DNA from: HGM13006 sp964514175
GTDB lineage: Bacteria; Bacillota; Clostridia; Oscillospirales; Oscillospiraceae
NCBI GenBank assembly: GCA_964514175.1
Contig: CAZEPQ010000032.1
Location: 1-16,441 of the forward strand
Direction of reading: 5' to 3'
Length of the DNA stretch: 16,441 nt
The notes under the pieces were generated by a model that saw nothing but the letters and a program-made list of their open reading frames with translations, ran no database searches and was not told the origin of the DNA. Shown piece after piece: positions 5,181-12,809 of the stretch; the first letter of the stretch is position 1, and every line of letters starts with the position of its first letter. A program made the translations under genes and the position numbers.

Positions 5181-7754
5181 ATGAAACTCATGATCCTCGA
5201 TGGCAACAGCATCATCAACCGGGCCTTTTACGGCGTGGGATACCTCTCAAACCGCAGCGGTCAGCCCACCGGGGCCATTTATGGCTTTTTGAACATTATG
5301 CAATCTCTTCTGGACGAAGAAACTCCCGATGCCCTGGCAGTGGCCTTTGACGAAAAGGGCCCCACCTTCCGGCATCAGACTTATGAGGGCTATAAGGCTA
5401 CCCGTAAGCCCATGCCCGATGATCTGGCCTCCCAGATGCCCATTTTGAAGGACATTCTGGACGCCATGCACATTCAGATGTATTCTCTCCAGGGCTGGGA
5501 GGCCGACGATATTCTGGGTACCGCAGGAAAAATCTGTGGTGAACACGGCTGGGACTGCGTGGTGGTCACCGGTGACCGGGACTCCCTGCAGCTTGTGGAT
5601 GACCACGTCACCGTAAAGCTGGTCACCACCAAGGGCGGCAAGACTCAGGCGGTAAACTATACCCCCGCTGTCTTTGAGTCAGAATACGGCTTCAAGCCCA
5701 AAGGACTCATTGATCTCAAGGCCCTCATGGGCGATTCCTCTGACAACTATCCCGGCGTTCCCGGCATCGGCGAAAAGACTGCCAAGGACCTGATGACAAA
5801 GTTCGGCTCTCTTGACAATGTCTACGCCAACGCAGAGGATCCCTCTTTAAAGCCCGCCGTGAAGCGGAAACTGGCTGAAGGCAAAGAGTCCGCCTATCAG
5901 AGCTATGATCTGGCTACCATCCGCTGTGACGCTCCGGTGGATTTTGTGCCGGAGGCAACCTGCCTGACCTGTTGGGACCGACCCAGAGTTTTGGAACTGT
6001 TCCGCAGTCTGGATTTCGGTAGACTGATTGAAAAATACCGTCTCCTAGAGCCGGAGGCTGACATCATCCAGGAGGACGTACTCAAGACGGAGATGGAAAC
6101 CATCACCTATGAAAATTTGGATGAATTTTTATCCATGTTGGCTACTCAGGAGGAAATCTATATCTGGGGCAGCCAGGATCTCAGCGAAATTGCTGTATAT
6201 GTGAATGGAAAAGCCTGGTCCGCCGCGGAAAGTGAACTGGGCTTTATGGAGTGGCCCCGGCTTATGGATGGAATCTTTGCCCCCGGGCTGAAAAAAGTCA
6301 CCCACGACGCAAAATCCATGATGACCACCCTGCTGAAGCAGGGCTACTGCCCGGAAAACTTTGTCTACGACACCGCTTTGGCGGCCTATCTGCTGGAGCC
6401 CAGCCGTTCCAGCTATCCCTTGGACAGCCTGCTGGAACATTACTGCCACCGAGCCACGGAGGAAGGCCCCGGAGGAAAGGCAGCGGCGGTTCACGCCCTG
6501 TATGAGGTTCTTCCCGGGCTTGTAAAGGAAAACGGCATGGAACAGGTCTATTTCCAAATTGATTTTCCTCTGTGCCGTGTTCTGTCTGAAATGGAACAGA
6601 CGGGGATCCTGCTGGACAAGGACGCCCTTGTGGCCTTTGAGAAAATGCTCTCCCAGCGAATTTCCGACTGCGAGACCCTGATTTTCGGCTATGCAGGAGA
6701 GGAATTTAATATCAATTCCCCCAAGCAGCTTGGGGTTTTGCTCTTTGAAAAGCTGGAACTGCCCCACGGCAAGAAAACAAAATCCGGCTACTCCACCAAC
6801 ATCGACGTGCTGGAAAGCCTGCGGGACAAGCATCCCATCATCCCCGCCATCATTGACTACCGCATGCTGACCAAACTGCGAAGCACCTACGCCGAAGGGC
6901 TTTTAAAGGTGGTAGGCAGCGACGGTCGGGTACGCACAACCTTCCAGAACATGGTCACCGCCACAGGCCGCCTTTCCTCCACCGATCCCAACCTGCAAAA
7001 CATCCCCGTCCGCACGGAGCTGGGGGCCGAAATTCGGAAAATGTTTGTGCCCAGAGAGGGCTGGGTTCTGGTAGACGCAGACTACAGCCAGATTGAGCTG
7101 CGGGTCCTGGCGGACATTGCAAAAGACCAGGCCATGCAGGAGGCTTTTCTCTCCGGTGATGATTTCCACACCATCACCGCCGCCCGGGTATTCGGCGTGG
7201 AACAGACAGAGGTGACACCCCTGATGCGCCGCAGCGCAAAGGCGGTCAACTTCGGCATTGTCTATGGTATTTCTGACTTCTCACTGGCGGGAGACATCGG
7301 CGTTACCCGCAAGGAGGCAAGAGCCTATATCGATGGATATCTGGACCACTACCGGGGCGTAAAGCAGTATATGACCGACGTGGTGGCAAACGCAAAGGAA
7401 ACCGGCTTTGTGGAGACCAGCTACGGCAGAAGAAGAGCACTGCCGGAACTGAAAAGCACCAACTTCAACGTCCGCACCGGCGCCGAGCGGATGGCTTTGA
7501 ACACCCCCATCCAGGGAACTGCCGCGGATATTATCAAAATCGCCATGATCCGGGTGCGGGATACCCTGAAGGAAATGAATTTACAAGCACGACTGGTGCT
7601 TCAGGTCCACGACGAACTGATCGTGGAGTGCCCGGAGCAGGAAGCCCAGACCGTTATGGAGGTCATCACAAAGGAAATGGAAGCTGCTGCAAAGATTTCC
7701 GTTCCTCTTGTTGCTGAGGCCCATCAGGGCAAGAACTGGGCAGAGGCAAAGTAA
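5181..7754 (+). CDS. polA: DNA polymerase I
   Basis: This 857-residue family A polymerase has a complete 5' nuclease domain (about 1-290; D7 in MILDGNS, GDRDSLQLV, then GDSSDNYPGVPGIGEKTA). A middle 3'-5' exonuclease-like domain follows (about 310-460), then the polymerase domain with motif A VDADYSQIE (from 631), motif B RRSAKAVNFGIVYG (683-696) and motif C QVHDE (808-812). The enzyme removes RNA primers and fills gaps in lagging-strand synthesis and excision repair. The middle domain lacks the DxE metal-ligand motif expected near its start (IYIWGSQDLSEIAV instead), so proofreading is probably absent, as in Bacillus enzymes. The ATG has AAGGAG eight to ten bases upstream. It probably leads a polA-rimI-tsaD transcript; the promoter was not located with confidence. 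Confidence 0.97.
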   Translation: MKLMILDGNSIINRAFYGVGYLSNRSGQPTGAIYGFLNIMQSLLDEETPDALAVAFDEKGPTFRHQTYEGYKATRKPMPDDLASQMPILKDILDAMHIQMYSLQGWEADDILGTAGKICGEHGWDCVVVTGDRDSLQLVDDHVTVKLVTTKGGKTQAVNYTPAVFESEYGFKPKGLIDLKALMGDSSDNYPGVPGIGEKTAKDLMTKFGSLDNVYANAEDPSLKPAVKRKLAEGKESAYQSYDLATIRCDAPVDFVPEATCLTCWDRPRVLELFRSLDFGRLIEKYRLLEPEADIIQEDVLKTEMETITYENLDEFLSMLATQEEIYIWGSQDLSEIAVYVNGKAWSAAESELGFMEWPRLMDGIFAPGLKKVTHDAKSMMTTLLKQGYCPENFVYDTALAAYLLEPSRSSYPLDSLLEHYCHRATEEGPGGKAAAVHALYEVLPGLVKENGMEQVYFQIDFPLCRVLSEMEQTGILLDKDALVAFEKMLSQRISDCETLIFGYAGEEFNINSPKQLGVLLFEKLELPHGKKTKSGYSTNIDVLESLRDKHPIIPAIIDYRMLTKLRSTYAEGLLKVVGSDGRVRTTFQNMVTATGRLSSTDPNLQNIPVRTELGAEIRKMFVPREGWVLVDADYSQIELRVLADIAKDQAMQEAFLSGDDFHTITAARVFGVEQTEVTPLMRRSAKAVNFGIVYGISDFSLAGDIGVTRKEARAYIDGYLDHYRGVKQYMTDVVANAKETGFVETSYGRRRALPELKSTNFNVRTGAERMALNTPIQGTAADIIKIAMIRVRDTLKEMNLQARLVLQVHDELIVECPEQEAQTVMEVITKEMEAAAKISVPLVAEAHQGKNWAEAK

Positions 7755-7834
7755 GAACACACCGCGCGTCAGCGCCCTTTACCTTCCCCAGGGGAGCCGA
7801 CTACGGCGGCAATCCATTAGAATCGAGGAATCCC

Positions 7835-8287
7835 ATGAACATTATCCCCATGACAATTGAAACTGTCCCGGCAGTGGCCGCCCTGGAGCAGGCCTCCTTT
7901 TCTATGCCCTGGTCGGAAAAATCCATCCGGGAAGAACTAAATAACGAGTGGGCCATCTGGTATGTGGCCATGGAGGAAAATTACTTGCTGGGCTACATCG
8001 GCGTTCAGTACGGTCTGGACGGCGGGGATATTATGACCATTGCCACCGCCCCGGAGCATCGGGGAAATGGTATTGCCAAACAGCTTATTTCCGTGATTTT
8101 AGAAGTTTTTAAGGAAAAAGCCCTCCAATATTTGACCCTAGAGGTGCGCCCATCCAATGCCTCTGCTCTCTGTCTCTATCAAAAATTGGGCTTCCGGGAA
8201 GTGGGCAGGAGAAAAAAATACTACAGGGAGCCCACTGAGGACGCCCTGCTGCTGACCTTTTATCTTGAGGAGGAAAAATCATGCTGA
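7835..8287 (+). CDS. rimI: GNAT N-acetyltransferase RimI-like
   Basis: This 150-residue protein is a single GNAT domain. The acetyl-CoA pyrophosphate loop is HRGNGIA (about residues 74-80), and the later NASALCLYQKLGFREVGRRKKYY is the standard RimI motif. E. coli RimI acetylates the N-terminal alanine of ribosomal protein S18, but many Firmicute homologues sit in tRNA t6A loci and have unproven substrates. It overlaps tsaD by seven bases, implying translational coupling. tsaB and tsaE, which often precede rimI, are not here; polA lies 80 bases upstream. The ATG at 7835 has GAGGAA eight bases upstream. The family call is firm; the substrate is inferred. Confidence 0.88.
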   Translation: MNIIPMTIETVPAVAALEQASFSMPWSEKSIREELNNEWAIWYVAMEENYLLGYIGVQYGLDGGDIMTIATAPEHRGNGIAKQLISVILEVFKEKALQYLTLEVRPSNASALCLYQKLGFREVGRRKKYYREPTEDALLLTFYLEEEKSC

Positions 8288-9306
8288 TCCTTGGAATTGA
8301 AAGCTCCTGCGACGAGACTGCCATTTCTGTCTCCCGGAACGGTCGGGAAATTCTCTCCAACTGTGTCCTGAGTCAGATCGACATGCACACCATCTATGGC
8401 GGTGTGGTGCCGGAGATTGCTTCCCGAAAGCACATCGAGGTCATTGCGGCTCTGGCAGATCAGGCCATCCATGAAGCGGGTATCCAAAAATCCGATTTGG
8501 ATGCCATTGCCGTTACCTACGCTCCCGGTCTTATTGGGGCCCTGCTGGTAGGGGTCAACTTTGCCAAGGCAGCGGCTTTGGCCCTGGACATTCCCATTAT
8601 CCCGGTACATCATATCCGGGGCCATGTGGCAGCAAACTATATCGCTTTCCCAGAGCTGGTGCCTCCCTTTGTGTGCCTCAGTGTTTCCGGCGGCAACACT
8701 TTGATTTTGGACGTAAGAGATTATACCGATACCCGCATTCTGGGTTCCACCAGAGACGATGCCGCAGGCGAATGCTTTGACAAGGTGGCCCGGGTGCTGG
8801 GCATGCCCTATCCCGGCGGCAAGGCCCTGGACGAGATGGCCCAGGGGGGCGATCCCACGGCATATCCCATGCCCAGAAGTAAGGTAAGTGGCGCGGATCT
8901 GGACATGAGCTTCTCCGGCCTGAAAACGGCGGCCCTAAACACCATCCATAACGCTTCCCAGAAGAGCGTGGAGCTGAATCTGAAGGACTTTTGTGCCAGC
9001 TTTGTCACCGCCATCCGGGACACCCTGGTGCCCCGTACCATGGAAGCTCTGGAGCAGACCGGTTATGGGAATCTGGTCATCGGCGGCGGTGTGGCAGCCA
9101 ATTCCACCATTCGAGCAGCCTTTGAGGCAGAATGCAAAAAGGCAGGCGCGGAACTCTACATGCCCCCGCTGAAGCTCTGCGGCGACAACGGCGCCATGAT
9201 CGCCTGCCAGGGATATTATGAGTATCTGGCAGGAAATGTGGCAGGCCAGGAGCTCAACGCCATTGCCTCTTTGCCCGTGGAGAAGGGCAGCTATCTTAGT
9301 AAATAA
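8281..9306 (+). CDS. tsaD: tRNA N6-adenosine threonylcarbamoyltransferase
   Basis: This 341-residue, full-length TsaD/Kae1 family protein transfers the threonylcarbamoyl group from TC-AMP to A37 of ANN-decoding tRNAs, acting with TsaB and TsaE. Visible features are the N-terminal ASKHA motif GIESSCDETA, the metal-binding pair His 111/His 115 in HHIRGH, the nucleotide loop SVSGGNT, the DAAGECFDKVARVLG motif, and CGDNGAMIA near the C-terminus. The ATG lies inside the end of rimI (overlap 8281-8287), with GAGGA five to eight bases upstream. A strong terminator follows at 9367-9404. A tRNA-Thr gene, one of the ANN-decoding substrates, lies at the left of the window, but that is probably coincidence. 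Confidence 0.97.
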   Translation: MLILGIESSCDETAISVSRNGREILSNCVLSQIDMHTIYGGVVPEIASRKHIEVIAALADQAIHEAGIQKSDLDAIAVTYAPGLIGALLVGVNFAKAAALALDIPIIPVHHIRGHVAANYIAFPELVPPFVCLSVSGGNTLILDVRDYTDTRILGSTRDDAAGECFDKVARVLGMPYPGGKALDEMAQGGDPTAYPMPRSKVSGADLDMSFSGLKTAALNTIHNASQKSVELNLKDFCASFVTAIRDTLVPRTMEALEQTGYGNLVIGGGVAANSTIRAAFEAECKKAGAELYMPPLKLCGDNGAMIACQGYYEYLAGNVAGQELNAIASLPVEKGSYLSK

Positions 9307-9316
9307 CAACTGATTA

Positions 9317-9344
9317 TAGGAGCCGATGTGGGCATCGGCCCCTA
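9317..9344. repeat. 28-base palindromic element after tsaD
   Basis: TAGG-A-GCCGATG (9317-9328) pairs with CATCGGC-C-CCTA (9333-9344) at 11 of 12 positions around a TGGG loop. No T run follows. It resembles short GC-rich dispersed palindromes of gut Clostridia; only one copy is in this window. Confidence 0.45.
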
Positions 9345-9366
9345 CGAAATGCCTTTCAATACAAGA

Positions 9367-9404
9367 AGGGACCCTGCTATTTCCGGCAGAGTCCCTGTTT
9401 TTTT
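9367..9404 (+). terminator. Rho-independent terminator of the polA-rimI-tsaD unit
   Basis: AGGGAC-C-CTGC (9367-9377) pairs with GCAG-A-GTCCCT (9386-9396), and a run of seven T follows at 9398-9404. The reverse strand has only a poor T run, so it serves tsaD rather than the convergent Fe-S operon. Confidence 0.85.
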
Positions 9405-9464
9405 GAACTTTTTCTGATTTGCTCCCTGATTTCACGGGATTTCGTCACACGAAACGTGTTATCT

Positions 9465-10394
9465 TTACCGCAGGAAGCCCTCTAGGATACGCTGCTCGGC
9501 TTCTTCCGCGGTGAGTCCCAGGGTCATCAGCTTTAAAATCTGTTCGCCGGCGATTTTGCCGATGGCGGCCTCGTGAACCAGGCTGGCATCCACATGATTG
9601 GCAGAGATCTCAGGAATGGAACGGACTTTGGCGGAGCCCATGATGATGGAATCACACTGGACATGGCCAAAGCACTGGTTATTTCCCTGCACTCTGGGAT
9701 AGAACACCTGAGTGGAGGTGTCCTTGGCTACGGATCGGGAGGTGATCTGACACTTGGAATCCACGCCATTTAAAAATACGTCCACTTCGGAATCGGCAGT
9801 CTGTTCCCCGTGGGTCATCAGCTTCTCCTGGACCTGAAGCTCGGCTCCGTCAGAAAGCTCACAGAGGGTATAGCGCTTGGTGCTGTCCACGCCGCCGATC
9901 TGACTCATATCCAGAAACACGGTGGAATTCTCACCAATATACAGCTTGGTCTGAGGGTCCAGAATTCTGCCGCCGGTACCGTCACCTGCACCGTAGTGCT
10001 TCTCAGAGTAGCGGACATTGCAGTTCTTGCCCACATAGAAGGTATGGATACCGTTGTGTTTGCTGTCATCGCAGCCGCAGTTATGGATACCGCAGCCAGC
10101 AATTATGTTGACATCCACACCGTCGGCAATATGAAAATCGTTATAAACCAGGTCGTCCAGTCCCGACTCGGTGATAACCACAGGAATGGACACTGTTTCA
10201 CCGTTGGTTCCTTCCTTGATGTAAATATCAATGCCGGGTTTATCTTCCTTGGGGATAATATCTACATGCTCGGAGCAATGGCGCTCATAGCCCTTGCCGT
10301 TGAGACGGACATTAAAGGCGCCCTCGGTAGGCACCTTCTTCATATCCGCCACCTTTTCCAGCATCATTTTCTGAATTGCGGTAAGCTCTGCCAT
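9465..10394 (-). CDS. SufB/SufD-like Fe-S scaffold protein of the minimal SMS type (SmsB)
   Basis: This 309-residue protein is much shorter than SufB (about 470). It keeps the SUF beta-helix core signatures: EKHYGAG (131-137), HVQCDSIIMG with Cys 247, and VHEAAIGKI with His 274-Glu 275. By motif position these match E. coli SufB Cys405 and the HE pair essential for Fe-S assembly, so it looks SufB-like rather than SufD-like. A Cys/His-rich stretch, CGIHNCGC (Cys 101, 106, 108), lies earlier. Published work on minimal Fe-S systems names such SufB-like proteins, paired with SufC, SMS. It would form the scaffold with SufC in the cytoplasm. It starts one base after the sufC stop, with GGAGG inside the sufC end. 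No desulfurase, SufU or SufD lies nearby. The symbol is left empty because naming varies. Confidence 0.85.
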   Translation of the reverse strand: MAELTAIQKMMLEKVADMKKVPTEGAFNVRLNGKGYERHCSEHVDIIPKEDKPGIDIYIKEGTNGETVSIPVVITESGLDDLVYNDFHIADGVDVNIIAGCGIHNCGCDDSKHNGIHTFYVGKNCNVRYSEKHYGAGDGTGGRILDPQTKLYIGENSTVFLDMSQIGGVDSTKRYTLCELSDGAELQVQEKLMTHGEQTADSEVDVFLNGVDSKCQITSRSVAKDTSTQVFYPRVQGNNQCFGHVQCDSIIMGSAKVRSIPEISANHVDASLVHEAAIGKIAGEQILKLMTLGLTAEEAEQRILEGFLR

Positions 10395-10395
10395 A

Positions 10396-11121
10396 TCAGT
10401 TTTCCTCCAGATAGCTGCATGTGCCAGTAGTATTGGCCAAAATCTTGGGGAATATCTCCTCTACGGGCCCCTGCTCCCGAATTTCGCCACCGGAGACCAA
10501 CACGATCTCGTCCGCCAGACGGATGATGCGCTCCTGATGGGAAATGATGATCATGGATGAGTCGGAATCCTGATGGATGGCCTCAAAGGTGGCTGTGAGA
10601 CGGCTGAAGCTCCACAGGTCGATGCCGGCCTCAGGCTCGTCAAAGATCATCAGGAAGCCCTTCTTTGCCAGAATGGTGGCGATCTCAATACGCTTGAGCT
10701 CACCGCCGGAAAGGCTGCTGTCCACGTCACGGTCAATGTATTCCCGGGCACACAAACCCACTTGGGTCAGGTATTTACAGCCGTCCTCAGGCTTAAGATT
10801 CCGTCCTGCGGCGCAGGACAAAAGATCCGACACCTTCATGCCCTTGAATCTGGGAGGCGTCTGGAAAGCGAAGCTGATGCCCAGATTGGCACGCTCCGTC
10901 ACATCCAACTCGGTGATATCCCGGCCGTCAAAGAAAATATTACCGGAAGTGGGCTTCTCGATGCCCATAATAATCTTCGCCAGAGTGCTTTTGCCGCCAC
11001 CATTTGGCCCGGTAATCACCACAAATTTCCCCTTCGGAAGGGTCAGGTTCACATTTTTGAGTATATCGGCTCTTCCGTTTTCTGTATTCACGGAAAAGGA
11101 GAGGTCTTTAATTTCCAGCAT
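10396..11121 (-). CDS. sufC: Fe-S assembly ATPase SufC (SmsC)
   Basis: This ABC-type ATPase powers the SufB scaffold. From the ATG at 11121 it has 241 residues with Walker A GPNGGGKST (38-46), the Q-loop FAFQTPPRF, signature LSGGELKRIEIA, Walker B FLMIFDEPEAGID (Asp-Glu) and the switch His in IISHQ. There is no membrane partner, so it is a soluble Suf ATPase rather than a transporter. An ATG two codons earlier (11127) leaves only three bases after AAGGA, while the ATG at 11121 leaves nine and gives the usual family start MLEIKDL. It is first in a two-gene operon, one base from the SufB-like gene, with a promoter at 11157-11184 that overlaps a palindrome. Confidence 0.93.
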   Translation of the reverse strand: MLEIKDLSFSVNTENGRADILKNVNLTLPKGKFVVITGPNGGGKSTLAKIIMGIEKPTSGNIFFDGRDITELDVTERANLGISFAFQTPPRFKGMKVSDLLSCAAGRNLKPEDGCKYLTQVGLCAREYIDRDVDSSLSGGELKRIEIATILAKKGFLMIFDEPEAGIDLWSFSRLTATFEAIHQDSDSSMIIISHQERIIRLADEIVLVSGGEIREQGPVEEIFPKILANTTGTCSYLEEN

Positions 11122-11156
11122 ATGCATGCATCCTTCTAAATTTTAGTCTATTAAAT

Positions 11157-11184
11157 ATCATACTATTTTATAGTAATTTGTCAA
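11157..11184 (-). promoter_or_regulatory. SigA promoter of the sufC-sufB-like operon
   Basis: On the minus strand a perfect TTGACA (11184-11179), a 16-base spacer and TATGAT (11162-11157) give a start near 11150, about 29 bases before the start codon. The palindrome 11161-11175 lies in the spacer. Confidence 0.75.
11161..11175. promoter_or_regulatory. Palindromic operator candidate over the suf promoter
   Basis: TACTATTTTATAGTA is a perfect inverted repeat of two six-base arms around TTT. It sits between the -35 and -10 of the Fe-S operon promoter, where a bound protein would block RNA polymerase. Rrf2/IscR-type Fe-S sensors bind AT-rich TACT...AGTA-like palindromes, so such a regulator is a reasonable guess; none is encoded in the window. 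Confidence 0.55.
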
Positions 11185-11216
11185 GAGAAAAAGACAGATC
11201 GCTTGTATCATGCCAG

Positions 11217-11242
11217 ACTGTATGTTAACGCTCCCATACAGT
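11217..11242 (+). repeat. Inverted repeat upstream of dnaA, hairpin I
   Basis: ACTGTATG (11217-11224) is the exact complement of CATACAGT (11235-11242), with a ten-base loop. An outer GCC/GGC pair could extend it across a small internal loop, and TTTT follows at 11249-11252, so it could be a weak terminator or part of a folded transcript with hairpin II. Confidence 0.45.
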
Positions 11243-11258
11243 TCGGGCTTTTATCCAT

Positions 11259-11335
11259 GCAGAGGACAGTTGAAAGCTACCCAAATACCTTTGTTCACAC
11301 CAAAGTTTGGGTAAAACCTGTCCTCTGCCTTTTTT
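11259..11335 (+). ncRNA. Structured RNA element with terminator upstream of dnaA (candidate small RNA)
   Basis: Three stacked perfect stems share one axis: GCAGAGGACAG (11259-11269) with CTGTCCTCTGC (11318-11328); TACCCAAA (11278-11285) with TTTGGGTA (11306-11313); and CTTTG (11289-11293) with CAAAG (11301-11305), loop TTCACAC. A run of six T follows the outer stem. This is much larger than an ordinary terminator and no plus-strand gene precedes it. The dnaA promoter lies downstream, so it probably ends a separate short transcript, possibly starting near 11180-11215. I found no convincing promoter for it and do not recognise an RNA family. It may also be just an elaborate terminator insulating dnaA. 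Confidence 0.5.
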
Positions 11336-11404
11336 ATATTTTGTAGCTTTCTGTGGAGGAAAAAATGAACCTATTTTATTTAATAATGTATATTCCCATT
11401 TTTA

Positions 11405-11433
11405 TTGCTTTTACACTGAAAATCTGGTATAAT
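11405..11433 (+). promoter_or_regulatory. SigA promoter of dnaA
   Basis: TTGCTT (11405-11410), a 17-base spacer and a perfect TATAAT (11428-11433) lie about 60 bases before the dnaA start codon. No exact DnaA box is seen around it; the nearest, TTATCCATG at 11251, has two mismatches. Confidence 0.7.
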
Positions 11434-11495
11434 AACGTGAATAACTTTTTTTATTTTTCACGCCTTATGATACCCACTGAGAGAGGAGAAATTTA

Positions 11496-12809
11496 ATGCC
11501 ATCTGCATCATATCTCTGGACACGGGTGATTTCCTATATCGAACAAAGGCACTCTGCTTCTGTGGTCACCACCTTCTTTGATGACGTGGATGTGGTGGAG
11601 CTTGTGGACGACCAACTGGTGCTTTACACCCCCAACGCCTTCCGCAGACCCATTCTGGAAGAGCAGTGTACTCCTTATATCGAGGAAGCCATGCTTTATG
11701 TGGCGGATCAGAGAGTCAATGTTCTGATCCTGGACGACAAGGGCCTTGCCGAGTACCGGAACCAGGACAAACAGAAGGATGACCTGGACGCCATCAGCAA
11801 AGAATTCACCTTTGACAATTTCGTGGTAGGCCCCTCCAATCAGTTCGCCCATGCAACCGCCTGGGCCGTGGCCACCAAGCCCGCTTCCTCCTACAACCCG
11901 CTGCTTATTTATGGCGAAAGCGGCCTGGGTAAGACCCATCTGCTCTATGCCATTGCCAACGTCATTAAGCAGCAGCATCCCGATTTTCACATTGTCTACT
12001 CCAAGGGCGACCAGTTCACCTCCGAACTGATCACCGCCCTTCGTGAGGGCCGCAACGTGGAGTTCCGCAATAAATACCGCAACGCGGACCTGTTCCTGAT
12101 GGATGACATTCAGTTCATTGCCGGTAAAGACTCCACCCAGGAAGAATTCTTCCATACCTTCAATACTCTCTACGAGGGCAAAAAACAGATTGTCCTGACC
12201 TCCGACCGGCCCCCTGAGGAAATGAGCCGTCTGGAGGACCGAATCAAGACCCGTCTCCAGTGGGGCCTTTTGGCAGACATCAAGCCCCCGGATTATGAGA
12301 CCCGTGTTGCCATCATTCAGAACAAGGCCGCATCCATGGGCCTGACACTGCCGGAGGACGTTATCTCCTATGTGGCAGAAAACGTCACCTCAAATGTGCG
12401 GCAGCTAGAAGGCACCGTCAACAAGATCATGGCCTACCGGGATATGACCGGACTGGTATTGAACGTCACCAACGTATCCCGGGCCATTAAGGACATGTTC
12501 AAGGGAAAGGAAAAACTGCTTCCCACACCCCAGCTCATTATCACCGAGGTGGCCTCCTACTACAACATCAGTGAGTCCGATATCCGCGGTACCGCCAGAG
12601 ACAAGACCACCGCTGAGGCCCGCCAGGTTTCCATGTACCTAATCCGTAAGCTTACAACCCTCAGTCTCCAGGACACCGCCTTTGAATTTGGCAAGGATCA
12701 CACCACCGTTATGCACTCCATCACCAAGATCGAAAAGAATCTGGCTACCAACGAGCATCTCAAAACCGTGGTGAAAGAGGTAACGACCAACGTAAACGGT
12801 AAGCTGTAA
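11496..12809 (+). CDS. dnaA: Chromosomal replication initiator protein DnaA
   Basis: The initiator binds DnaA boxes at oriC, forms an ATP-dependent filament and melts the origin. The 437-residue protein has domain I (about 1-80), a short linker, an AAA+ domain with Walker A GESGLGKT (140-147) and Walker B LFLMDDIQF (Asp 203-204), and a C-terminal DNA-binding domain IV with RQVSMYLIRKLT and the signature FGKDHTTVMHS (398-408). In Bacillus and E. coli the signature reads FGGRDHTTV, so here it is one residue shorter, with Lys for Arg. The ATG has GAGAGGAGAA about six bases upstream. It has its own promoter at 11405-11433 and is followed by oriC and dnaN. The identity is certain. Confidence 0.98.
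   Translation: MPSASYLWTRVISYIEQRHSASVVTTFFDDVDVVELVDDQLVLYTPNAFRRPILEEQCTPYIEEAMLYVADQRVNVLILDDKGLAEYRNQDKQKDDLDAISKEFTFDNFVVGPSNQFAHATAWAVATKPASSYNPLLIYGESGLGKTHLLYAIANVIKQQHPDFHIVYSKGDQFTSELITALREGRNVEFRNKYRNADLFLMDDIQFIAGKDSTQEEFFHTFNTLYEGKKQIVLTSDRPPEEMSRLEDRIKTRLQWGLLADIKPPDYETRVAIIQNKAASMGLTLPEDVISYVAENVTSNVRQLEGTVNKIMAYRDMTGLVLNVTNVSRAIKDMFKGKEKLLPTPQLIITEVASYYNISESDIRGTARDKTTAEARQVSMYLIRKLTTLSLQDTAFEFGKDHTTVMHSITKIEKNLATNEHLKTVVKEVTTNVNGKL

Noticed and set aside
6129..6833. Minus-strand 234-codon frame inside polA
   Set aside because: polA is continuous through this stretch; the frame has no ribosome site and no recognisable domain.
9810..10430. Plus-strand 206-codon frame opposite the SufB-like gene
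   Set aside because: It is antisense to a gene with clear family motifs, and its composition (many His, Ile and Leu) is typical of a mirror frame.
10573..11146. Two overlapping plus-strand frames opposite sufC
   Set aside because: SufC is certain from its ATPase motifs; these are mirror frames with no ribosome site or family likeness.
11251..11259. Possible DnaA box TTATCCATG in the dnaA leader
   Set aside because: Two mismatches at the critical end of the motif and no other boxes nearby.
11508..12155. Minus-strand 215-codon frame opposite dnaA
   Set aside because: Antisense to the AAA+ motifs of dnaA, with no start signal.
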